Counted from the stretch's first letter, positions 1-9,362 are shown. The stretch: 15,845 nucleotides of DNA from Acanthaster planci (GCF_001949145.1 NW_019091415.1:1059807-1075651), one strand, 5' to 3'. Numbers and translations are program-made. Notes: generated by a model not told the origin, from the letters alone.

Positions 1-232
1 CATGGGGCTTCCCACATTCAACCTTACCGGTTTTCAAAACATCATCTTCGTCTATAGGTTCAGGCATCTATCTGTGTGTTCCTTAATGTTGTCTGGCCTT
101 AATTCTCCTATACGACATCGTTTTCCCTTTTTTCTTTTGCTATATCCCTTTCCCCCGCCACAATGACGTACGTACCTTGCTTATTTCAATCAGTTGGGTG
201 ATATGGTATGTAGTAGGGTGTTCCATATGTAT

Positions 233-290
233 GGAGGCGATAGTGTTTAAAGCAATGGCCTGGGACTAGTAGTGGTTCGATTCTCAGCCT
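233..290 (+). mobile_element. Degenerate tRNA-derived SINE head
   Basis: An A-box-like TAGTGTTTAAAGC (241-253) and a B box GGTTCGATTCT (274-284) are spaced 33 bases start to start, as in tRNA genes. The text between them (CAATGGCCTGGGACTAG) is like the D-arm/anticodon segment of tRNA-derived SINEs. No acceptor stem, tail or target duplication was found, so this is probably a decayed copy. Confidence 0.45.
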
Positions 291-299
291 GAGCAACGG

Positions 300-800
300 A
301 GCTCTACACTTATAAATTCCTAATAATGCACACTAGCGCATAAATGGCCTCGGCGCCAAAACGCGAGTGAGCGACCCATTGAAAAATGTACAGGGGTACA
401 AACTTCTAATATCGTCACAGCTGTACTTTCCGAAGAGGTTTTTGGTGTATGAAATAAATTTGCTTTCGCCCCGAGTTGAAGAAGTAATTAAATTCGATTC
501 TTTCTGAGTGTGTACAATAAAATACTTTGTAATTTGGGGTATCATGCACCTATACAGTTAGCGTTTTGCGCGTGTGCGAAAGACCAGCCTAAGTGGCTTC
601 GTTATCATCTAATTAGGCTTCATCTATGACAAAAACAAACCGCTTAAGCTTTATGATGCTCGAAGTTACCTTCCCTGCGGAACGATGATATACAGTTGCT
701 GCAAGAATTTTGCACTTTATTGAGCTTAAAACTTCGAAGTCGGAAAGTAAACACCAGTCACAGCAACGAACGGAGCTTAAGTCGAGATTTGAAAACCCTA
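300..800. other. No gene identified; CpG-bearing intergenic sequence
   Basis: Short open frames at 333-545 (minus) and 613-954 (minus) have no domain resemblance, and the second overlaps the repeat at 801-878. A GGCGCC site and several CpGs at 345-375 give no clear promoter. Nothing further is supported. Confidence 0.3.
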
Positions 801-878
801 TATAGAGACTTTGCGTGGTAGCCATCTTGCCGGGCAGTTCTTTTGTTCCACAGGGAAACCTCCTCTGTACATACCCTG
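801..878 (+). repeat. Dispersed repeat, copy 1 (single-arm form)
   Basis: 801-855 aligns directly with 3241-3295: both begin TATAGAG, then TTTGC, TGG, CCATCTTGC, and both contain CTTTTGTTCCACAGGG. 851-878 also aligns with the reverse complement of the loop of the second copy, sharing ACAGGGAA-CCTCC and CATACCCTG. Beyond 878 the copies diverge into a GC-rich stretch (GGGGCC runs to about 900) that may be the body of a longer element. Frames running through it are repeat-derived, not genes. Confidence 0.7.
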
Positions 879-1267
879 CTGGGGCCCTAGGGGCCAGGGG
901 GCCGAGTGCCTCCCCCCTCTTTCGACTGTGGCGACATGCCCCTGAGGCCTGCACTTTTGCAGGTCATATAATGGGGTGGGGCTTACTGGATCGGCATATT
1001 ATGGCTTGTGTGTTATGCCTGATGGTCTCACAACGCCCATGGGCTTGGGATGAAATATGGAGTCTTTATTTCGTGCTCCAAAAACATGCCTAGAAATTTA
1101 CAGGTATAAGTATTGTAAAGGGGTTTCTGAAGAAAAAAGTACAACTTCTGTAGAACCTGTGAGAAAAATAACAACGTTGAAATGACTTACCACCATGGTC
1201 ATTATGCTTATGCGTGCATACTTATGAATTTATAAGTGACAAGGTCCATTGTGTGAGCAGAGTTGAT

Positions 1268-1494
1268 CAGGGGAGGATCCAGGATTTTCCAAAAAGGGGG
1301 CGTGAACGAAAGCAGCAAGAGTAAAATACGCGAGCGTGTCGCGCAAAACCCTTACGGCATATTTGGATTTCTCTGTGCTGCAATATCAGCCAGTACGATC
1401 CTCTTTTTATTCGTCCTCCCTCTTTTGCTTCTTCCTTATTTATTTATTTTGGGGTGGGGGGCGTGTGCCCTACACCCCCCAGGATCCGCCCCTG
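1268..1494. mobile_element. hAT-like miniature inverted-repeat element
   Basis: Terminal inverted repeats read CAGGGGAGGATCCAGG at the left (1268-1283) and CAGGGGCGGATCCTGG on the opposite strand at the right (1494-1479), 14 of 16 matching. The CAGGGG terminus and 227-base size fit non-autonomous hAT-type elements, and the related string CAGGGGCGGATCC is familiar from many invertebrate genomes. No clean 8-base target duplication is visible (GAGTTGAT versus TAGATCGT), which leaves the superfamily open. The frame at 1263-1625 runs through it and is not a gene. Confidence 0.6.
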
Positions 1495-1499
1495 TAGAT

Positions 1500-2850
1500 C
1501 GTTGTTTTCCCCTTTATTTTGGTTTTGCTCTTGAGTTTTCCAGTTTTTCTCCCTCCACAAACATAAATCCCCTACCCTGGCTGCGGGCCCCCGGTGGTCA
1601 AAATGGATTGTTTGATGGCCCATAAACACCATGTGTAGCTGCCGTTGCAGCTTCGAGCAAGGATGATAAGCCCTGAGTATGTGAAGTTTTTGCATTTGCC
1701 TTTTGGTTTCTGTATTGTTTTCACCATAACGTGGTCGATTTTCTGTACTCTTTCGCTGATACTTTTACTAAAAGTGCACGAGCTTATGTTTTTCAAGAAA
1801 TAAATCAAGTCAAGATATAGATTTAAATATAAAAATGGGGGGGGGGGAGTTGTGCGGGTAAAAGGCAAGCTAGCAATGATGTGAGCTAAAATTATTTCCT
1901 TGGTTACATTGTTGTCAGATATACTTCTATTACCGTCCCGTTTACAATTATTTTGTAATTTTTATCACTTTCGCACTATACCCCGCCCCATGGCAGGAAA
2001 TATGATGAGCCATCACCGCAAACTAACGGTTGATCCAAACTTAATCTCTTCCGGAAGTTTACAACTACCGGACTTCAAGGGAAAGTATGCAACACGGGCG
2101 TTTCTTTCTCTTGGGGAAAGGGTGATCGAAAATGACATCTAGATTGGATTGCTTAATATGCAGAGTACGCAGTGGTAAGTTGAAAGAAACAGAATCGTCC
2201 ATGCTTATGAACGGTTGCATTTGGCAAAGACAACAGAGTACAAAGCGTATATGCGAAACCTACACAATGTGAATTCTGCGAGAACCACGCAGCACTTTTT
2301 TTGTTTTTCCTGGAACCAATTTCGTTACCGATTAAGGAATTTAAAAGAGCTGAACAATGAGTGGTTTACCACAAGCCCGTGCCCCGTTCCTCTCTACCGA
2401 TCTGCTATTTTGCGGTTCATACCTCATGAAAATTAACGACTTTGGACCCTGGATGAACCGTCTCTAACTTGCTTATTCTAAGAAATAACATGTACAAGCC
2501 TCCAAAATGGTTGAGTTCTCTCTGTCGCAGTAGGGTGAGGGTGTCAATATAGCTTTAAGAGAACTCTGCACCCATTTTGATATAGACCAGAAGGCAAATC
2601 GAAATTGACAGTCATATTTCACTGTCGTTTTCGGGGCAGCATATCTGGACCTTTTTTTTTAAAGTATAGAACACGAATCATCCGTGCGCGGTCCCCAACC
2701 TCTGCACTTGCATGCAGTGCTGTTGAAGATGAATTGTTAGCTCGAACTCCTGAGGCAGGCTCGAGACTCATTTTTCTTTTTACTAGAAACTTGACTTGCC
2801 CACTTGGAAAACAAATGACTTGTGAATTTACGGGAACAAATTTGAATTGT
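1500..2850. other. No gene identified
   Basis: AT-rich intergenic-looking sequence. It contains an 11-G run (1837-1847) and a small hairpin at 2050-2072 (TCCGGAAGTT against AACTACCGGA, one mismatch, 3-base loop) overlapping the palindrome CTTCCGGAAG at 2048-2057. Frames at 1900-2142, 2215-2436 and 2605-2853 are near the length expected by chance and match no family I recognise. Confidence 0.3.
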
Positions 2851-2858
2851 TGACGTCA
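2851..2858. promoter_or_regulatory. Full CRE palindrome TGACGTCA
   Basis: Exact eight-base match to the CREB/ATF full site. A second full site lies at 3081-3088 and a third within 6452-6459. No transcription start is evident nearby, so function is uncertain. Confidence 0.25.
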
Positions 2859-3080
2859 GCAACTTTAGTTTAAATAAATACAAATAGAATTGCATCTATT
2901 AATTCCTAAATGCAAAAGCAGAACCTGTCTGTTTCCACTGATCTTTATCATTTGAAATATCAGCATATTGCGAAAGGAAAAATATTTTAGAGACAGATCA
3001 GGCCTGTTTTGTCAAATATCATAAGTCACATCGCAAACGGATGTCAACAAAAATGAACAAGTATAATGTCAATAATTCCA

Positions 3081-3088
3081 TGACGTCA
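3081..3088. promoter_or_regulatory. Full CRE palindrome TGACGTCA
   Basis: Exact CREB/ATF full site, 230 bases from the one at 2851-2858. Both lie near loosely repeated CTTGG/GACTTG-rich text (2790-2830 and 3098-3155), so they could be carried by an old duplicated repeat rather than being a selected enhancer. Confidence 0.25.
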
Positions 3089-3240
3089 TAAGGCTTGAAA
3101 AAATGACTTGGGACTCGCTTGGAAAAAATTTAGCTCGTGACTTCACTTGACCCTAGGAAAATAACTGACATTTAAAAATAGTTTCTCTTGAGATCCTCTC
3201 GGTGTCTCTGATTGGACACTTGCGTACAAGTCACAAGTCG

Positions 3241-3375
3241 TATAGAGGGTTTGCATGGCTACCATCTTGCAGGCCAGTGCTTTTGTTCCACAGGGTATGC
3301 ACAAAGGAGGCTTCCCTGTTGATGGAACAAAAGGACTGCCCTGCAAGATGGCTACCACGGAAAGCCCCTGCCATG
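3241..3375. repeat. Dispersed repeat, copy 2 (head-to-head fold-back form)
   Basis: A 35-base arm at 3256-3290 pairs with 3323-3357 around a 32-base loop. The arms share CTTTTGTTCCA and CCTGCAAGATGG with only short internal differences. CAGGG (3291-3295) and CCCTG (3314-3318) extend the stem inward. The left half aligns directly with 801-855, so this is the same family in palindromic form. Overlapping frames at 3143-3358, 3202-3390 and 3231-3425 are by-products of the palindrome. Confidence 0.75.
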
Positions 3376-3494
3376 ATACCAGAGCGATAATAATTGCGAC
3401 ATAATGGAATATACTGGGATACCATCTACCAAGAGAAACCTACAGTACAGGAGGGGACAATGTCAGGCCAATATGTTACGATGGAAAAGAAAGG

Positions 3495-3592
3495 TTTTCT
3501 GTCCATGCGTTCATACAACAAACTAATTTTAGTTAGTTCTTAGTTTGTACGAACGCATAGTTTTTAGTCTATGTGAACGCATGGACAAGAAA
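3495..3592. repeat. Nested hairpin cluster with competing arms
   Basis: The outer stem pairs TTTTCTGTCCATGCGTTCA (left, from 3495) with TGAACGCATGGACAAGAAA (to 3592). The inner stem pairs ATGCGTTCATACAACAAACT (from 3505) with AGTTTGTACGAACGCAT (3542-3558). The two right arms are near-direct copies with a 24-base period (3540-3560 and 3564-3584). One left arm can therefore pair with either right arm but not both. Confidence 0.7.
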
Positions 3593-3609
3593 GCACACTG
3601 AAAAGTTAC

Positions 3610-4170
3610 ACGTGACCTCAATGTCTTACTTTTTAACTAAAGGACGGTTCAATACACGGAGTCGTGGTAGATGGCTGTTTAGATAATTACTCTGCATTTA
3701 TATACGATTGATGCAACTTGAAACATTAGTGTCAGAACTGCACTTTTTTGGATACCTCCCCTTGAAGTTAAAGATCCATCACTCTCTGTGCCCTTGAAAC
3801 TTCAGAAGATTGTCATCACATGACGAAACATCCTGGGGGATGCCAACCACAACATCCGGTTGGGACTGCTTAGTCACGTGCCATACCGACAAACCTTAAT
3901 GAGTTTAAGCTATTCAAACGTTTTTTTCGCAATCTTCGGCCCTTCGTTGTCATTGTTGCGATAATTCGGTCTAGAGTTGAGCTAATACCCGGCCCGTTTT
4001 CACTTCGCTTGAGAAATGAGTCAATGTTATTTTCACGGAAGTAATTTTACGTTCGAAACTTCATGCCGGAACAATAGATTTGCATTTCAAACTCATGAAT
4101 TCGGTCAGAAAGGGTAGATGTACATGTTGAAACCATAACTCATATTTTCCTTTGCGTCACCATAAGAATG
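3610..4170. other. No gene identified
   Basis: No open frame of note and no repeat structure that I can define. A CACGTG E-box is present near 3875. Composition is that of ordinary AT-rich intergenic DNA. Confidence 0.3.
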
Positions 4171-4211
4171 TTTTACAATTTTACAATTTACAATTTACAA
4201 AGTTTTTACAA
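4171..4211 (+). repeat. TTTACAA-type minisatellite
   Basis: Four adjacent units of seven or eight bases (TTTTACAA twice, then TTTACAA twice) at 4171-4200, followed by a degenerate unit TTTTTACAA. Short AT-rich tandem array without other features. Confidence 0.8.
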
Positions 4212-4214
4212 TTC

Positions 4215-5425
4215 AATAAAAAGAAATAAATTAACCAGTATCCTTTTAAAGTTATGAAAGTCTAAAAATCTTTAGAAAAATGCTATCCTTCCTAAAAATA
4301 TACAGAGAGACAAACGGGCAACACCTCTTGTTTTCATTCTACACTGATTTTATTCATACACTGAAGGATCGGTGGGGCGTTTCTTTGACAATAATGGAAC
4401 GGATTTCATGCAAGTTGGCATTGTGATCCACTCAGTATTAAGAATTCTTGACATCTGTGAGTGCGAGTATGCAGTCCGCTATAGACGGTGGACCACACCA
4501 TCGCTGATTGGTCACTGTATCACTTGGTAGACCTTGCAACAGTCTTTTAAATTATCTTGAAAAAGACACCATCCAATGGCTGCACACGTAGAGAGATTGA
4601 ACAATATCATGCGCAAGAAGATCACGAGGTATTGCATCTGTGCACGTATGTTGGAGACAGCACATGTCCGATTTCGTCGAAATGTGCACCACAGCTGTAA
4701 AGCGCCACTGGGGTGGAACTTCGGGGGGGCACCTACGGGTTCACGCATTTATTTCATTGATCTAAAGCAAATGAACTTTATAGGTATTGCTCATTTTAAA
4801 TTTCAAAGTTGGAGCGCCCCTCTGTTGGATGTCAGATCACAGGCCTATGGACATCAGCGCCTTTCGACATCAACACCTGATGGGTGCCAACATTTTGACG
4901 GCATCCCTTAAACACGTTAAATCGATGACGGAAGTCTGCAGTTCAACAGTGTACAGTAAAGTGATACCAACCGGAAATGTCAAATGATAATGCGTGGATG
5001 CATGATCACTGAAATTCTGGGCAGTGTTGCCTAAAATGCTGCGCGGTTGTGTGTGTTTTTTTTTTGGTAGTTGTAAAACAAAGTTATTAAGAAAATAACT
5101 AAAAAAGATTTTTAAAAAGTTGGATTGTAAAAACCGTCGTGCACTTTTAATCACCTCAACAAAACTCGGGATTATGTACAAATTTCAATTTGAAATAATG
5201 AGATGATTTACTACTATTCTTTATTTATAGCCTGAACTTAACTTTGTGTTGTTTAAAGATTATTTGCTTATTTTTAGACGTTCTGGAAGCTGTTCTCTGC
5301 GCTCTTAGAGATAAACTCGAAAGATTAACGTAAAATCAAATTTATTTGTAACTTTTAACGTGTTCATTAAACAACAGGGATGTTTGGAATTTATCATACA
5401 TGTGATATAAGTATGTTTACCCACG
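4215..5425. other. No gene identified
   Basis: Frames of 66 to 111 codons occur on both strands (4512-4748 minus, 4576-4911 plus, 4870-5181 minus), but their products have no motif I recognise and their lengths are within chance for this composition. AGCGCCCCTCTGTTGG near 4813-4828 resembles termini of dispersed repeats. The stretch is otherwise featureless. Confidence 0.3.
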
Positions 5426-5432
5426 TAGTTTG

Positions 5433-5492
5433 TGCGCATGCGCTAAAATTCGCTAAAGTTGCGGTCAGTTTCTGTTGCTTGTTAAAATGGCG
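5433..5492 (+). promoter_or_regulatory. NRF1/YY1-type promoter motif pair 1
   Basis: TGCGCATGCGC (5433-5443) is a perfect NRF1-type palindrome, and AAAATGGCG (5484-5492) fits the YY1 core in plus orientation. In animals this pair is typical of TATA-less housekeeping promoters, with YY1 sites just inside the transcript. The ATG in the YY1 core opens a frame of only six codons, so any transcript would need a later start or splicing. The motifs are visible; promoter activity is inferred. Confidence 0.35.
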
Positions 5493-5589
5493 ACGCCAGC
5501 CAGCTAACAACTATACCAAAATCCTGCGGAGATCTTCTGCTGAATTTATACCAGAGAAATACATTCAGACTTCAGATTTCATTTTGTGA

Positions 5590-6340
5590 CGTGTTTCTTG
5601 TTAATCATAAGTGACATTTGGGGGGAAATGGGGTGAAAAATGTCTGTGTACCTCACACTTCCGAATGTAAAAACGGTATTTTAAACTCGAAAATTTGAAT
5701 TGTTCTCCAGTTTTTCCACACATGCTGCAAATCTTAATAACTGAAAAAGGTTACCATGTTATGTTTATGCTACTGCGAATTGTCCTTTGTTAGTTTGATC
5801 AATTTAAATTTCGGCTCTCTGTGTGGACCGGTTGCTATGATTAATGTGTGCCCATGTGCACATTCACACGTAGGCCTACATACATGTACATTGTACATAC
5901 AGTGCTTCATCGACTCACGTAAGCGTACACATGGACTACTACGGACAAATGATTTTCGCGCAAAATATTCAATTCGCAATTACTTGAAAATACCACCAAT
6001 TTTTTATTGGGTCTTAATACACACGGCACTTTATTTCGTTTGTTTGGATAAACTAGAGAAGTTGTTTTAAAATGGGAAAGGCCGTGGACGTATTTTCTTT
6101 CAAATCTGATCGCGATTATTTTCCAACAAAATCACTTTTTCAGAATTTGTTTCAAATTTTGTGCAACTGGGTTCATTATAACACAGTGGTTTAATGTTGT
6201 CCGGTCAATTTTTAGTCATCTGGTTATCTCTGTGAATTTCAATTGTTTGTATTATGTTAAAAATATATAATGGTCTCCATCCGAGGAAAGAAGTGTCGGA
6301 ACGATGTCCGGCGTCGCCTGCCTCGAAATCCACAGTAAAG
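5590..6340. other. No gene identified
   Basis: Contains a short palindrome ATGTACATTGTACAT (5884-5898) and AT-rich sequence. The frame at 5756-6070 has no domain resemblance. The stretch separates the two NRF1/YY1 motif pairs. Confidence 0.3.
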
Positions 6341-6348
6341 TGATCGAG

Positions 6349-6379
6349 TGCGCATGCGCGAGCTCTCAACATAATGGCG
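6349..6379 (+). promoter_or_regulatory. NRF1/YY1-type promoter motif pair 2
   Basis: TGCGCATGCGCG (6349-6360) is an NRF1-type site, followed after 10 bases by ATAATGGCG (6371-6379), a YY1-like core in plus orientation. The enclosed ATG (6374-6376) has A at -3 and G at +4, a good Kozak context, and opens MAHKGIGMNTGLRE and eleven more codons. A GTGAGG donor-like hexamer follows after codon 12. The 60 bases upstream are also CpG-rich. This could be a first exon, but no downstream exon was identified. Confidence 0.35.
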
Positions 6380-6446
6380 CACAAGGGCATAGGAATGAAT
6401 ACAGGCCTACGTGAGGTTCAGTTTTTGTCCAGTTTGATCATAATCT

Positions 6447-6464
6447 ATTAATGACGTCATTAAT
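6447..6464. promoter_or_regulatory. 18-base perfect palindrome with CRE core
   Basis: ATTAATGACGTCATTAAT is identical to its reverse complement. The centre is the CRE TGACGTCA and the ends are ATTA/TAAT homeodomain-type cores. It lies about 70 bases downstream of the second NRF1/YY1 pair, where it could act as a promoter-proximal site. Confidence 0.5.
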
Positions 6465-6631
6465 GATAGGGAAAACTGATAAAAAGCACCACGTTAAAAG
6501 ACGCGCAACGAACTGTGCAATGTGACAGATACGTTGGCCACAATTAGAATGTTTCATCATCGTTTCCGCTTGCCCTCAAAAATGAGACATGCAAAAAAAA
6601 ATCTTCGACCCGACGCCGCCGTGGAAACATT

Positions 6632-6647
6632 CCTGGATCCGCCCCTG
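6632..6647 (-). mobile_element. Solo terminus related to the hAT-like element
   Basis: CCTGGATCCGCCCCTG matches the terminal inverted repeat of the element at 1268-1494 (reverse complement CAGGGGCGGATCCAGG). No partner terminus is seen within several hundred bases on either side, so this is a truncated or decayed copy. Confidence 0.45.
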
Positions 6648-6649
6648 AG

Positions 6650-7150
6650 ACACTATTTACATGTATTTAGAAAGCCTGTCATTCAATGTTTCGTAAAGAT
6701 ACCAAAATACCAGCATAACATCCTCATCCATAATTCTTCGCTTTATTTTAAACAATCGATAAAAAGACGGAAAGCTGAGGTACACTCACGGTTGAACTTG
6801 ACAAAATATGCCAATATAAAACGCACAAATGCATTAACTAACATTGAGTGGCCCTTTAAGTTTTACGTTGTAACCTGCATCTAACTTGCTCGGAGGGAAT
6901 TCAAAATATGGTAAATTTTGAACACTTATCCTTCTTTACAGAACGTTATCTAAACTCATGTTGAAGGCCGCTTCTCGAATGTCCAATAGATAATGACTGT
7001 TATAATACAATACGACCTGAGTTCAACCGGGGGAGCATGTTCAAAAGCAGGACGAGCATGTTGCTCGAGTTGCAAACAGATCTTGCTTTCTTGACTATAC
7101 TCACTGCGCAGCGATTGGTACGCTCAAAGACAAACTCCTATGCACGTACC
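6650..7150. other. No gene identified
   Basis: The 120-codon frame 6522-6884 runs across the solo transposon terminus and has no recognisable domain, so it is not annotated as a gene. The rest is AT-rich intergenic sequence. Confidence 0.3.
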
Positions 7151-7154
7151 GCGT

Positions 7155-7193
7155 GTACATGTACATGTACATGTGCAGTACATGTACATGTAC
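7155..7193. repeat. Self-complementary (TACATG)n microsatellite
   Basis: Two blocks of period-six GTACAT repeat (7155-7174 and about 7178-7193) separated by GCA. The unit is palindromic, so each block can fold on itself and the two can pair with each other. Four overlapping frames here are produced by the repeat. Confidence 0.85.
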
Positions 7194-7199
7194 GTCACG

Positions 7200-9055
7200 G
7201 CAATTTTTGTGCTGTTTTTCACGACTGGTCAGAGCTCCAACTGGCGTACCTTCAACGGACCATCGCACCCAATTGCTCAGTTTTCTTCTCATTTTTCAGG
7301 AGAACTTTCTCAAATTGACTCTCTTCTATACTGAAATAGTGTGAATAAGGTTATCAAATGAAAATAAATCAAGACTGAATAAATCCATCAACTTTGGTAC
7401 ACAACGTTGGTGTGTTGCGAAAACTTTGATTTCCCCCTTAGATTTCCATCGAATTATTAGCAGTACTTTGAGTGATAAAGATTGTTACTTAATAATGTTT
7501 CCTGATTTCCTGTTATTGTCACTGGTTACAATATTTAACACAGAACTTGCGAGAAACGAGCAAATGTGACCTTGTAATTGATTAAGGGAAAAAGAAGAAA
7601 ATGCAACGAGGAAATTAAACATGCAATACCGCACCAGTATATCTGAGAGATACATTGCTGTTTTAAAGCTAGATGAAATCCATTGAAGGGAGGAGTAATC
7701 CGTTTCTTTATCCCTTTCATTACAGAAAAGAAAACACCTAGGTCCGGCCGGGTGAAGCAAAGGCTTTCCTTTACGGCATTATCCCCTTTCCGTTGCGATT
7801 GCACAAACTTTAAAGAAAGATACCATTTTAAAAGTTGAAGAAAACTAAACGACTTCCTTCAAGGCTTAACTCTTGTGCCTAATAATTTGATAACACAGGC
7901 CCTCAAGGAACATATTCATCTGTACGCTACAACACTTCCTCAAAACACATCCTCATTCTTCACGGATACCACCATTGTTCAGGAACACGGAAATATTGAA
8001 AAGCAACATGTGTAGGAACAACATTTCTGAAATTAGAAACACCAGTAGTGCCTGGATTTCCTACATAAATAGTTTCCAGTGACCGCTTCAAGCGTGTATT
8101 GATTGAAAATAACTTGGGCTGCGGTTGCCGCTGTTCCCTGGGATTCAAGGTGACTCTTGGACTTCAATTCATCCCCAACCAAACCGCGTAAAATATTAAA
8201 AGAGAACAAAGTTCCCCAAAGTTTGCGAGTGATTTATATTAGTGCCATTCTCACTGAATTAAAATAAGTATGGCACTGTATGGGTGTGAACGCCCAATAG
8301 TTTCCTCGTACATTTTAAACCTTTTTCGTTCTAAATCCATAAATGGTAACTTCAAGTTCGTCTTGAAAACCAATGACCATTCATATTCCAGATTATATCT
8401 CTTCGTTGGTTACTCACTTTTACACTTTGTTTGACGCCATAAACATTTACCAGTACCATACTTTATCGTGAGCGACAATGCAATATCATCGTAAGCACCT
8501 GCGCTGCAGAAAGCGCTCTCCAGTCAGTGGTTGTCGTCGCTAGCCTGACGGTAGTAAATCAGCCCAATTTGGTTGGATATTGTAAATGTTATATTGCAGT
8601 TAATTCCTCGCTGATCACTAACACCGTTTTCTAACAAGCTCACCTTTGGGAGCACTTCGTCTATTCGATCAAATTCATCAAATGGTGCGCGCCGCAACCA
8701 TGCACAAACGGTATTCAGCTAGTATTGCGAGACAAGAAACTGAAGGTTAAACAACCAGTCCTAAGGACAAGAACGGCATAGGCTGTTCCTGAAAGACCTT
8801 GAAACGTGAACACATTTTGCTTTTCCTAAGTGTAAGCCTACTTTTTTAATGCATGAAATAAAACGTATATATTTTCATTTGCCTGTATATAGACCTTATT
8901 TTTTCAAGTTGTTCATGAATAAAGAACAGACTATTGTAGAATTTGCGCATTCCAGTCTTTTCGAGAGGAAATGGATTAATCGGTTATGAATTTGAATGAA
9001 AAAAGTTCGAAAAATGTACGGGAAAACCTATGCTTGTCAAATTTTATTTCTAAAA
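7200..9055. other. No gene identified; a few weak exon-like frames
   Basis: AT-rich sequence without recognisable protein family. Minus-strand frames at 7485-7760, 7535-7804 and 7960-8163 are at chance length. A 75-base minus-strand segment (8644-8718) is bracketed by acceptor-like and donor-like sites and is discussed as a lead only. Plus-strand AATAAA hexamers cluster near 8860 and 8920, without a gene to assign them to. Confidence 0.3.
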
Positions 9056-9060
9056 ATGGT

Positions 9061-9173
9061 CAGGGGCGTAAATGTTTGCCGGGAACTGGGGGTGGGCTAC
9101 CACTCTATGGCACAGGGTGACAGGGCGATGTTCGTGATACAGATGCCCATCCGTAATGAGCATTACACCCCTG
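9061..9173. mobile_element. Small inverted-repeat element, CAGGGG termini
   Basis: CAGGGGCGTAAATG (9061-9074) and, on the opposite strand, CAGGGGTGTAATG (9173-9161) match apart from one substitution and one indel. The 113-base length and CAGGGG ends fit a miniature hAT-like element, but no target duplication flanks it. The frame at 8996-9235 runs through it. Confidence 0.4.
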
Positions 9174-9324
9174 CGGCACCCTGCATCAAAACGACGCATA
9201 TTTGTGGCTTTTGTTCTAAATTGTTCTCCTTTTGAGTGCTGTTGAATAAATGTTGATGTTGAGAAGTCGGAAGCCGCCTTCAGTTTTATTACTCACCACA
9301 CAAAAGTGGACGATGATTCAATAG

Positions 9325-9362
9325 CCCACCCCCCCAGAAAAGTGTGTGTGTGTGGGGGGGGG
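9325..9362. repeat. C-run / (GT)n / G-run low-complexity hairpin
   Basis: CCCACCCCCCC (9325-9335), then GTGTGTGTGTGT (9342-9353), then nine Gs (9354-9362). The C and G runs can pair across the GT tract. This is a typical unstable simple-repeat patch. Confidence 0.7.

Noticed and set aside
613-954. 113-codon minus-strand and 92-codon plus-strand (815-1093) frames
   Set aside because: Both run through the dispersed repeat at 801-878, and the translated similarity to frames at 3143-3425 comes from the shared repeat, not from a protein family.
1263-1625. 120-codon frame with a hydrophobic stretch
   Set aside because: It spans the hAT-like element end to end; the apparent membrane segment is a translated T/C-rich repeat interior.
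6522-6884. 120-codon plus-strand frame
   Set aside because: Crosses a transposon terminus, has no recognisable domain, and is within the tail of chance frames for a 15.8-kb window.
7960-8163. Minus-strand frame ending NVVPTHVAFQYFRVPEQWWY
   Set aside because: Looks protein-like, but matches no family I can name. The splice sites around it are weak and phases do not join to the candidate segment at 8644-8718.
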